From NCBI GenBank assembly GCA_903825675.1, contig CAIKBN010000044.1:1-15558 (forward strand): 15,558 nt of DNA, in the 5' to 3' direction. Under the pieces are notes generated by a model. That model did not search any database. It saw nothing but the letters and a program-made list of their open reading frames with translations, and was not told the origin of the DNA. Origin of the DNA: an uncultured archaeon. GTDB lineage: Archaea > Aenigmatarchaeota > Aenigmatarchaeia > GW2011-AR5. Both the position numbers and the translations under genes were made by a program. How positions within the stretch are numbered: the stretch's first letter is position 1; every line of letters starts with the position of its first letter. Positions 6,944 to 13,170 of this stretch are shown here, one piece after another.

Positions 6944-8015
6944 TGCGCCACACCTTCCCGGAAAGATAATTTACCTCCCACGTCTGCAAACCATCGAATT
7001 CAAATGCAAAGCTTATGGGTTTTGCCCCTGCCTTTTCAAGTTGCTCAGAAACGATCTGCTCTTTATTGGGCTCGCAGAAGAAAAGCATGAAACCCCCGCC
7101 GCCAGCTCCTGTGATTTTTCCGCCTATCGCGCCGTGCTTCCTTGCAAGGTCGTATAAACCGTTTATATACGGATTAGAGACCATTTTGGAAAACTTCTTT
7201 TTTTCTTCCCACGCCTTATGCATTAATTCACCAAAACCAATAAGATCGCCTGTCATTAATGAGCGCCTCATCTCCTGTGCAATCACCTTTGTCTTATTCA
7301 TCGCATCTATTACAGACTCTTTCTTCTCAATCAGGGCCTTTACCTGGTCCCCTATAATATCGTTAGTCTTTATTTTCCCTGTAATATATTCCCTGACTAC
7401 ATCTTCCTTAGGGCGGTCACCAACATAAGCAAGGACAAGATTCTTTTCCAGTTCAAGTATGTGGTCTTTTTTTATCCTCAATGGATTCACCCTCACCCAG
7501 CCATTGCCAAACTCAATATAATTTATCCCACCGAAGACAGCAGCATACTGGTCCTGTTTCCCGCCGCCTATCTTCAATTCCTCGCGTTCTATTTTGTATG
7601 CAAGTTCTGCAATCTCGTAGTTTGTCATGTTGTTCATTCTCATGTGGTTAAACAGCCCGATTAGTGCAACAAAACAGGAAGCAGAGCCGCCCAAACCTGA
7701 TTTAGGTGGTACATCGCTTCTTAGAAATATGTTAAGCCCCATCTTTGTTGTATTGAGGCTTTTTATCGCAGCTTTTAATAAATCAAGCTCGTTATTATAC
7801 GTCATTTCATCTACGCTGTCAAATCTCAGTTTTTTCAGGAAATTGCCCGACTCTATATGAATCTCACTGTCAGTTCTGCTCTCCAGGGTAGCATAAGAAT
7901 ACTTGTTTATGGTTGCAGAAACAACGCATCCGCCGTGCTCGTCGCAGAAAGGCGGAACGTCTGTCCCTCCCCCGCCAAAAGAAATCCGCACAGGAGACCT
8001 GCTTCTGATAATCAA
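6933..8015 (-). CDS. hddA: D-glycero-D-manno-heptose 7-phosphate kinase
   Basis: This GHMP-family kinase (360 aa) phosphorylates heptose 7-phosphate at C1. The family's three motifs are present: SPVRISFGGGGTDVPPF (7-23), the ATP loop PPKSGLGGSAS (103-113) and KITGAGGGGF (300-309). The GGGGTD form of motif 1 is typical of the HddA/fucokinase-like group, and the gmhA and gmhB neighbours decide for HddA. The start is TTG 8015, chosen because GAGGTG (8023-8028) lies 7 bases upstream and the first residues run directly into motif 1. It is the first gene of the heptose operon. Its promoter is in the divergent region at 8016-8096, where a TTTAAA box at 8067-8072 would start the transcript near 8044 and two TCATACT repeats fall between box and start. 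Confidence 0.92.
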   Translation of the reverse strand: MIIRSRSPVRISFGGGGTDVPPFCDEHGGCVVSATINKYSYATLESRTDSEIHIESGNFLKKLRFDSVDEMTYNNELDLLKAAIKSLNTTKMGLNIFLRSDVPPKSGLGGSASCFVALIGLFNHMRMNNMTNYEIAELAYKIEREELKIGGGKQDQYAAVFGGINYIEFGNGWVRVNPLRIKKDHILELEKNLVLAYVGDRPKEDVVREYITGKIKTNDIIGDQVKALIEKKESVIDAMNKTKVIAQEMRRSLMTGDLIGFGELMHKAWEEKKKFSKMVSNPYINGLYDLARKHGAIGGKITGAGGGGFMLFFCEPNKEQIVSEQLEKAGAKPISFAFEFDGLQTWEVNYLSGKVWRNEG

Positions 8016-8096
8016 CTAAGAACACCTCATAACCTACATTTCATACTATTTCATACTTTCTAAATCTTTAAATAATTTGTCATACTTCTTCATACT
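8016..8096. promoter_or_regulatory. Divergent control region between hddA and the RHH regulator
   Basis: This 81-base intergenic region has a TTTAAATA box at 8067-8074 whose TTTAAA core reads the same on both strands. Rightwards it is about 26 bases from ATG 8097, the spacing for a leaderless archaeal transcript. Leftwards it predicts a start near 8044, leaving a short leader with the GAGGTG site of hddA. Four TCATACT repeats flank the box. Confidence 0.7.
8041..8096. promoter_or_regulatory. Candidate operator: four TCATACT direct repeats in two pairs
   Basis: TCATACT occurs at 8041-8047, 8051-8057, 8080-8086 and 8090-8096. Each pair has exactly 10 bases start to start, one helical turn, and the two pairs sit almost symmetrically on either side of the TTTAAA box. 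The outer copies extend to TTCATACTAT; the inner copies continue with TT. I found the heptamer in this orientation nowhere else in the window. Ribbon-helix-helix dimers commonly bind side by side on short repeats one turn apart, and the adjacent gene encodes such a domain. Occupancy would cover both predicted transcription starts. Confidence 0.65.
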
Positions 8097-8888
8097 ATGG
8101 TAGAAAGGGTAACCATCACCATAAAGCCAGATATCCTTAGAAAGATAGATGAAATGATCGATGGTAAAGCAATAAGAAATAGATCTCACGCAGTGGAACA
8201 TCTGCTTCTGAAATACCTGGGCAAAATAGATACAGCATTGATATTGGCTGGTGGCAGCAAGAAAATAAAATCACTTATATCAATACATGGCAAACCTATA
8301 TTAGAGCATCAGATAAACATGCTAAAAAAATATAACATAAATAACATATTATTATCAATAGATCATGGATATGATAAAATAAAGGATTATTTTGGTTCAT
8401 CTTTCTCAGGCGTTAATATTACATATTTGGTTGAAGATCAACCACTGGGATCAGCAGGCTCTATAAGTCTAGCCAGGGCTTATGTTAATGACACCTTTGT
8501 TGCTCTCAATGTTGATACCTTAATAAATCCAAATATACCAGAAATATACGACTTTCACAAAAAACAAGGAAGAGTGGCAACAGTCATCTTGTTAACAACA
8601 GATGATCCAACAGCCTTTGGCGTTGTGAAGATGAGCGGTAATCGCATACTAGAATTTATAGAAAAGCCAAAAATAGCCAATGCACCATCAAGGCTCGTCA
8701 ATGGGGGTTTGTGTATTTTCGAGCCGCAAATATTTGATTTATTACCTAAAGGAAAGCTTATGATAGAGTCCCTTTTTGATAATCTAGCCAGAGAAGGGCA
8801 GCTATCTGGTTATGTTCACGATGGCATGATATTTGATGTTGGCAAGGATTATGATAAAGCAGAAAAGTACTGGAAAGATTTAAGTTGA
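8097..8888 (+). CDS. Ribbon-helix-helix domain fused to a degenerate sugar nucleotidyltransferase; probable regulator of the heptose operon
   Basis: Residues 1-44 of this 263-aa protein form an RHH DNA-binding domain: the strand ERVTITIKP, a helix through KIDEMID, then RNRSHAVEHLLLKYL. Residues 45-263 follow the sugar-phosphate nucleotidyltransferase fold: LILAGG (48-53), EDQPLGSAGS (113-122), D140 at the metal position in NVDT, FIEKP and VNGGLCIFEP. The catalytic loop is missing: where the HddC domain in this window has [10 protein letters not shown]...PKPM, this protein runs GGSKKIKSLISIHGKP, about nine residues shorter and without the signature arginine and PKP. I infer a non-catalytic domain that may bind GDP-heptose, GTP or a heptose phosphate and control DNA binding. 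The alternative is a true enzyme with an added DNA-binding tail. There is no ribosome site before ATG 8097; the TTTAAATA box fits a leaderless message. Confidence 0.85.
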   Translation: MVERVTITIKPDILRKIDEMIDGKAIRNRSHAVEHLLLKYLGKIDTALILAGGSKKIKSLISIHGKPILEHQINMLKKYNINNILLSIDHGYDKIKDYFGSSFSGVNITYLVEDQPLGSAGSISLARAYVNDTFVALNVDTLINPNIPEIYDFHKKQGRVATVILLTTDDPTAFGVVKMSGNRILEFIEKPKIANAPSRLVNGGLCIFEPQIFDLLPKGKLMIESLFDNLAREGQLSGYVHDGMIFDVGKDYDKAEKYWKDLS

Positions 8889-8900
8889 TTAGAAAATAAC

Positions 8901-8907
8901 TTAAATA
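8901..8907 (+). promoter_or_regulatory. Probable TATA box of the 209-aa gene
   Basis: TTAAATA ends about 20 bases before ATG 8928, in the AT-rich gap after the regulator gene. The spacing predicts a leaderless or nearly leaderless transcript, which agrees with the lack of any purine-rich ribosome site before the ATG. Confidence 0.45.
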
Positions 8908-8927
8908 ACCAGAATAAACTATATAAC

Positions 8928-9557
8928 ATGAGAATAGTAAAAAATCTTATAGCCAAAAACGAAAAAACCCAACTAGTTTCTGCTATTTTTGATGAATGTT
9001 TAAAGGAGCTGAATTACCAATTCTTCAATAAAATAGAGCTTCACCTGCAAAAAGAAGATGAAATGAAATTAGATTTTCCAGATGCTTATATATACCTGAA
9101 TTATAGTGACCCCTTCATACAAAGCAGCGACAAAAAAGCCATTAAGATAATACTACTCAAGAAGTTAATCTGCTTAGCAATTATGTCCAAAAACCCAGAC
9201 AAAAAAATACCTGACTTTATAATGGAAATATTAACCAACAGAGAGATAATAAGAAAAGGTCACGGTAAAGATCTTTTTTATTATTACTATATAATCTTAT
9301 TGCAGTATGAACCGCCTAGGATACAAGAACTAAGCATCTTCCTAAAAATAAATATCCCATGGCTTAGCTTTGTCAGCCTGGATAATTACGACTCTAAATT
9401 CTTAAAAAAATTCATAGATAGATTCGAATATACAAAAGCATTTGAATCCATGACAAGAGATTTATTTCTTGTTGTTAAAGAAGACCTTTCAAAGGGTAAG
9501 CTGCTAGATAAGGCAATAGAAGCCTATAATATCATAAAAAATACAGCCAAAAGGTAG
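8928..9557 (+). CDS. Hypothetical 209-aa protein
   Basis: I do not recognise this protein. It is a single, probably cytosolic, helix-rich chain with no signal peptide, no clear membrane span and no cysteine pairs. Notable segments are DAYIYLNYSDPF around residue 55, a hydrophobic helix KAIKIILLKKLICLAIM, and a tyrosine-rich KGHGKDLFYYYYIILL near the middle. No catalytic motif is apparent. The gene starts at ATG 8928 behind a TATA-like box. Its TAG stop (9555-9557) shares a base with the GGTG ribosome site of the next gene, so the two are almost certainly co-transcribed and perhaps act together. Codon use and base composition resemble the neighbours. Confidence 0.75.
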   Translation: MRIVKNLIAKNEKTQLVSAIFDECLKELNYQFFNKIELHLQKEDEMKLDFPDAYIYLNYSDPFIQSSDKKAIKIILLKKLICLAIMSKNPDKKIPDFIMEILTNREIIRKGHGKDLFYYYYIILLQYEPPRIQELSIFLKINIPWLSFVSLDNYDSKFLKKFIDRFEYTKAFESMTRDLFLVVKEDLSKGKLLDKAIEAYNIIKNTAKR

Positions 9558-9566
9558 GTGTTTTTT

Positions 9567-10370
9567 TTGCAAATAGTAAAGTACCGATGGGAGAATTGGG
9601 AACCTTTCTTTACAGTAATAACACAAGACCAAATGAATAAAATACGCCTTTTAGAGCAAGAAATATCTATAAGAACAGGAAGTAAGCACTGCATAGGCTT
9701 CTTCCATGAAGGCAGGCATTTTCCATGCCCTGACAATAAGGCAATAACCAATGGCTGGTATTGTAACTCCTGCAAAGCTAAAGACGACTTCTTCCTCTGC
9801 ATTAAGTGCGATGGTAATGAATGCATAAACCCAAAGCAAAGAGACTGCTGCAAAGCAAACAATTATTATGTCTACCTAGCTGCTTTCGATTCCGTATTAA
9901 AGGTAGGAATATCTTACGAGCATAGGCTGCTTGAAAGATTAGTCGAGCAAGGGGCAGATTTTGGAGCCAAAATAGCCTTTGTCAAAGACGGCAAAAAAGT
10001 CAGAAACATAGAACAAAATATAAAAACCACCTTAGGCGCAGTTGATAGAATGGGAGGAGATGAGAAACATGCAACCCTCTTTGCCAACCCCAACAATTCA
10101 GCCAAAATTATATACAGGGCAATTCTAAAGCTGAGAAATAATGGTCTTGACTGCCTGATTAATCCAGAGATATATGACATGAGAAAATACTACAAGCTTA
10201 GCAACGTGCCAGTAAAACCAGACAAATTTGAGATAACAAATGGCATGGACATCAAAGGAAGGATAATAGCAGCCAAAGGCAATATGATGGTTCTTAAAAA
10301 CAGCGACAACTTCTTTTTACTCAACGCCCATAGGATGATAGGCTTTGATATAGAAAACCTGAAACCATAA
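9567..10370 (+). CDS. DUF2797-like zinc-binding protein
   Basis: This 267-aa protein resembles the uncharacterised DUF2797 family. A cysteine-rich N-terminal part holds C42, C54 and two CxxC pairs (C66/C69 in YCNSC, C78/C81 in LCIKC), followed by C86 and C94-C95, probably one or more zinc sites. A central block YYVYLAAFDSVLKVGIS with ERLVEQGADF (about residues 100-132) looks like the core of the GIY-YIG/T5orf172 fold, which can be nucleolytic; activity is not established. The C-terminal third has no recognisable motif. I chose TTG 9567 because GGTG (9557-9560) lies 6 bases upstream. GTG 9558 would add three residues but would place the start inside the ribosome site. The gene is coupled to the 209-aa gene. 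Confidence 0.75.
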   Translation: MQIVKYRWENWEPFFTVITQDQMNKIRLLEQEISIRTGSKHCIGFFHEGRHFPCPDNKAITNGWYCNSCKAKDDFFLCIKCDGNECINPKQRDCCKANNYYVYLAAFDSVLKVGISYEHRLLERLVEQGADFGAKIAFVKDGKKVRNIEQNIKTTLGAVDRMGGDEKHATLFANPNNSAKIIYRAILKLRNNGLDCLINPEIYDMRKYYKLSNVPVKPDKFEITNGMDIKGRIIAAKGNMMVLKNSDNFFLLNAHRMIGFDIENLKP

Positions 10371-10396
10371 AAGACCTATCATAATTTAAAATTTCA

Positions 10397-10425
10397 CAGC
10401 ATACTTATTTCTAAGTGATATGCTG
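10397..10425. repeat. Hairpin upstream of the metallo-beta-lactamase gene
   Basis: Arms CAGCATA (10397-10403) and TATGCTG (10419-10425) pair perfectly, with an inner CTTA/TAAG stem between them. The hairpin lies in the 117-base gap after the DUF2797-like gene, just downstream of a TATA-like ATTTAAAAT (10384-10392). It could end the upstream message or sit in the 5' leader of the downstream one. No T-run follows it. Confidence 0.45.
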
Positions 10426-10487
10426 ATAAACAATATCTCAGATAAGCTAGCTTCATGTCACTGATAAGCAATTATAGGGTGTGGTTA

Positions 10488-11147
10488 GTGCAGATATGTA
10501 AAGGCGTTATTCTATTGGCAGGAGTTGGTTATGATTCCAACGTGTATATAATCGACGATGAGCTGATTATAGACACGGGAACAGGCGTATTCTTCCAGCA
10601 GATGAAGGAAAAAATGGAGAAAATGTTTGATATAAGTAAAATAAAAACAATTGTTAATACGCATTGCCATTTTGACCATACAGGTGGCGACAAAAAATTC
10701 CGTGATTGGCTAAAAGCTGAAATAGCCATTCACGAAGCTGATAAGCATTCAGTAGAAACAGGCAAGAATACCATTGCAGAAGTATTCGGAGAAACAGCTA
10801 AAACAGTAACAGTTGATGTTGATAATGTCTTAAAAAATGGCAGCCTTGTAAAAACTACGAATTTCTCTTTCGAGGTAATCTCAACCCCAGGACATACACC
10901 AGGTTCTATATGCCTGTATGAAAAAAATAAGAAAATTTTAGTGTCCGGAGATACCTTATTCGAGGATGGCGTAGGCAGAACAGACTATCCAGGCGGAGAT
11001 AAGAACCAGCTCTTGAAATCCCTAAAAAAGCTATCAAGGCATAGCATAAACTATCTCCTGCCAGGCCATGGCATGCCAAAAACAAGCGGCGTTAATTTCC
11101 TGATAAAACAGATGCTAGCATCTGAAGCATTCAAGGAAGATATATAA
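10488..11147 (+). CDS. Metallo-beta-lactamase fold hydrolase (glyoxalase II-like)
   Basis: With a GTG start at 10488 the product has 219 aa. It carries the zinc-binding THCHFDHTGG, a later STPGHTPGS histidine, the bridging aspartate in VSGDTLFEDGVGR, and the final histidine in LLPGHG. This is the glyoxalase II-like hydrolase pattern (thioester or related substrates). The substrate is unknown; no glyoxalase I is in the window. GTG 10488 has GGGTG (10477-10481) 6 bases upstream and gives the usual family beginning, a few residues before ILLAGVGYDSNVYIID. An in-frame ATG at 10455 would add 11 residues but has no ribosome site. The gene stands alone with hairpin and TATA-like sequence upstream. 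Confidence 0.88.
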   Translation: MQICKGVILLAGVGYDSNVYIIDDELIIDTGTGVFFQQMKEKMEKMFDISKIKTIVNTHCHFDHTGGDKKFRDWLKAEIAIHEADKHSVETGKNTIAEVFGETAKTVTVDVDNVLKNGSLVKTTNFSFEVISTPGHTPGSICLYEKNKKILVSGDTLFEDGVGRTDYPGGDKNQLLKSLKKLSRHSINYLLPGHGMPKTSGVNFLIKQMLASEAFKEDI

Positions 11148-11206
11148 ATCCCAAACCTTAAAATCATTTTCTATTGCATAATAACATAATAATTATCGGT
11201 GTTTTT

Positions 11207-11683
11207 ATGGTCAAAAAAAAGAAAAAGGATTTTGCGTTCTTCTGGGAAGAACCTGTTGAAAAAGCAAAAACTGCAATAGAAGAGTCGGTTAAGTTCGAGC
11301 CCCTTGAATTCAAATTCACCATACCTAAATTTCCGGTTACGGAAATGATGATAACAAGACCTATTCCAGTAAACATCAGCACAACTGACCAAGAGCTCGT
11401 CATCCAAGCAGAATTACCAGGATTCAAAAAAAACGAAATAATCCTCAATGTAACAGAAAGCTTTGTAGAAATATCAGCACATAAAAAACAGGAAAAAATA
11501 GAAAGAACAGAAAAACTCTTTAGGCAGGAATTGAGTGCAGGGTCAGTAAAGCGTGCCTTTACACTGCCAGCCAAAGTCGACCCAGACAATTCCAAAGCCA
11601 AGTTCGAAGACGGTTTATTGACCATACTTCTCCCAAAGCTCACCATAGGCAAAAAGAAGCGCAAGAAGATCGAGATAGCTTAA
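11207..11683 (+). CDS. hsp20: Small heat-shock protein (Hsp20 / alpha-crystallin family)
   Basis: This 158-aa chaperone would form oligomers that hold unfolding proteins. A lysine-rich N-terminus (MVKKKKKDF) is followed by a short variable arm. The alpha-crystallin domain runs from about residue 50 to 145, with AELPGFKKNEI and the family signature AKFEDGLLTILLP near its end. The C-terminal tail is basic and contains I-E-I (KKIEIA), the I-x-I motif that docks between subunits. I chose ATG 11207 because GGTG (11198-11201) lies 5 bases upstream. An earlier in-frame ATG at 11174 would add a hydrophobic stretch with no ribosome site. The gene converges on rtcA. Confidence 0.93.
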   Translation: MVKKKKKDFAFFWEEPVEKAKTAIEESVKFEPLEFKFTIPKFPVTEMMITRPIPVNISTTDQELVIQAELPGFKKNEIILNVTESFVEISAHKKQEKIERTEKLFRQELSAGSVKRAFTLPAKVDPDNSKAKFEDGLLTILLPKLTIGKKKRKKIEIA

Positions 11684-11734
11684 AGTAAGGTAAAAGAAAG
11701 AAGCGAAGAGCAAAGCGATTCACAAATCAATAAA
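11684..11734. other. Convergent gap between hsp20 and rtcA
   Basis: This 51-base purine-rich gap lies between two convergent stops. I see no hairpin, T-run or promoter in it. Confidence 0.6.
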
Positions 11735-12781
11735 TCAGGTCTTTTCGCACTTAATTATTATTTTATTATTTTCATCCACGCTAAACTTCACAGGCAAGAA
11801 CTTTTCAACAACCCAGATATTAGTCCGTGCATGCTCGGTAATCTCAAGAACCTTTACAGCACTTTCCTTTTTGTCATTTATTGTTCCTAATGCCATATAT
11901 GGAATTATCTGGTCAGCCATATGCCTGTCTAAGCACGCGTCAGAATTATGTATTTCTCTAAGATCATCCAACGCCTCTTTGGCTACTTTCTCAGCACGCT
12001 TTCCAGGCTCTCCTATGGCATTAGCGCCCATAACAGAGTTCTCATAAACAGCAAGTATATCAATTCCGCAGCCAGTGCTCTCGCTTTGCACGTACTCTGT
12101 TTTTATCTTAGGAGATAACTGGAACTCGCGGAAAACGCCCTGCCGTGCTATCTTTTGCATCCTTTCAGCAACTTTTGCATCCTGCAAATCAGTACTTGCC
12201 AAGCAAAGTCCGCTTATCTCAAGGACCTTTCCGCTCTTGATCCATTGCATAGCATGTATATTGCTTGGCTCTATCCTTGCTTCAACCAGCCCGCCACCTT
12301 TAGGATAAAAGCCGTGTTTATGAAGAACTATATTACCAATATATCCAATCTTTCTGAGCAGCGATAATGTAATATTATTTAGATAATAAACAGAAGGCGC
12401 CCATTTGTTCAGAGTCCCACCTGTAATCTTTATATCCAGAGCCTTTTCGCAGTGCGTAGCTGCCATCATTATTGCCTGCAGAACCAGTGCAGTTGATCCA
12501 GCAGTGCCAACATTCAGCGAGAGCGATCCGCCTTTTATTTCATGCGGAATGAACTCTATTTCAGTAGAACCAAGCTCATTGCCTTTTATTTCAGCGTCAC
12601 ATAACTTGCCAATCGCGTTAACAGCAGTCAGATGCTGCGCCTGCAATCCAGGGTTCCGCCTTTTAATCCTTATATTATCAATTCTGCAAGCCTTTCCGCT
12701 AACAGCAGCCAGAGCTATAGCAGTGCGTATTATCTGCCCGCCACCTTCGCCATAGCTGCCGTCTATTTCTATCAAGTCCAT
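11735..12781 (-). CDS. rtcA: RNA 3'-terminal phosphate cyclase
   Basis: The protein (348 aa) converts RNA 3'-phosphate ends to 2',3'-cyclic phosphates with ATP, through a covalent AMP-histidine intermediate. It is of normal family length. Its start is typical, IEIDGSYGEGGGQIIRTA, followed by RIKRRNPGLQAQHL, GTAGSTALVLQ, FYPKGGGLVE and the C-terminal DRHMADQIIPYMAL. The last segment holds the nucleophilic histidine and is decisive against the related non-catalytic Rcl1. I chose ATG 12781: the TTTATAAA box at 12806-12813 lies about 25 bases upstream, fitting a leaderless transcript. The in-frame GTG at 12790 would fall before or at the transcription start. Confidence 0.95.
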   Translation of the reverse strand: MDLIEIDGSYGEGGGQIIRTAIALAAVSGKACRIDNIRIKRRNPGLQAQHLTAVNAIGKLCDAEIKGNELGSTEIEFIPHEIKGGSLSLNVGTAGSTALVLQAIMMAATHCEKALDIKITGGTLNKWAPSVYYLNNITLSLLRKIGYIGNIVLHKHGFYPKGGGLVEARIEPSNIHAMQWIKSGKVLEISGLCLASTDLQDAKVAERMQKIARQGVFREFQLSPKIKTEYVQSESTGCGIDILAVYENSVMGANAIGEPGKRAEKVAKEALDDLREIHNSDACLDRHMADQIIPYMALGTINDKKESAVKVLEITEHARTNIWVVEKFLPVKFSVDENNKIIIKCEKT

Positions 12782-12805
12782 AATCCACACTATCCATAAA
12801 TTAGC

Positions 12806-12813
12806 TTTATAAA
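12806..12813. promoter_or_regulatory. Palindromic TATA box shared by rtcA and the 111-aa gene
   Basis: TTTATAAA reads the same on both strands. It lies 25 bases before ATG 12781 (leftward, rtcA) and 22 bases before ATG 12835 (rightward). Neither start has a ribosome site, so both messages are probably leaderless and may compete for one TBP-binding site. An AT-rich run to 12820 could provide a separate rightward box. Confidence 0.5.
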
Positions 12814-12834
12814 ATTTATTAAGATAGATTTTGC

Positions 12835-13170
12835 ATGGTTACAGCAGAAGAAGCAATAGCATCATTGAAAAAAAGAAATAGTTTAGCATTAAGCTCTCTT
12901 GTCGGGATATGTACTGACAGTAGAGAAGGAGATTTAGATTTTGATAGTCAATATGGTTCTATCTTAGGACAATCGATATATTTAGAACAGCTAGGAAAAA
13001 GAATAACTTCGCAAAATCCAAAATATAAAAAATTATTGGAAGAAATACAAAAAATAGGATTGGAACCTATGCCATATAAAATCTTAGGCAAAGACTACGC
13101 AATGATAGCTGTTGGTCTCGTATATGAAAGAGAACAAGAAGCACAAAAAGCAGCTGGAACTAGATCTTAA
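12835..13170 (+). CDS. Hypothetical 111-aa protein
   Basis: I do not recognise this protein. It is predicted cytosolic and mostly helical, without signal peptide, membrane span or metal-site motif. It begins MVTAEEAIASLKKR, has a polar aspartate-rich middle (DSREGDLDFDSQYGS), a lysine/glutamate helix (KYKKLLEEIQKIG) and ends in a charged helix ending EQEAQKAAGTRS. Its ATG sits 22 bases after the TTTATAAA box shared with rtcA, so it is probably leaderless. Its last 11 bases overlap, in the opposite direction, the end of the beta-CASP gene. The continuous frame, clean promoter position and fit between neighbours support a real gene. Confidence 0.65.
   Translation: MVTAEEAIASLKKRNSLALSSLVGICTDSREGDLDFDSQYGSILGQSIYLEQLGKRITSQNPKYKKLLEEIQKIGLEPMPYKILGKDYAMIAVGLVYEREQEAQKAAGTRS

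Noticed and set aside
8097..8888. Toxin-antitoxin antitoxin (RHH) interpretation
   Set aside because: RHH antitoxins are usually short and paired with a toxin gene. Here the domain is fused to a 220-residue nucleotidyltransferase fold and no toxin-like neighbour exists.
8928..10370. Prophage or mobile-element origin of the 209-aa / DUF2797-like pair
   Set aside because: There are no integrase, transposase, terminal repeats or composition shift visible around it.
10455..10487. ATG 10455 as the start of the MBL hydrolase
   Set aside because: It has no ribosome site, while GTG 10488 has GGGTG at the usual spacing and fits the family's N-terminus. It is kept only as an alternative.
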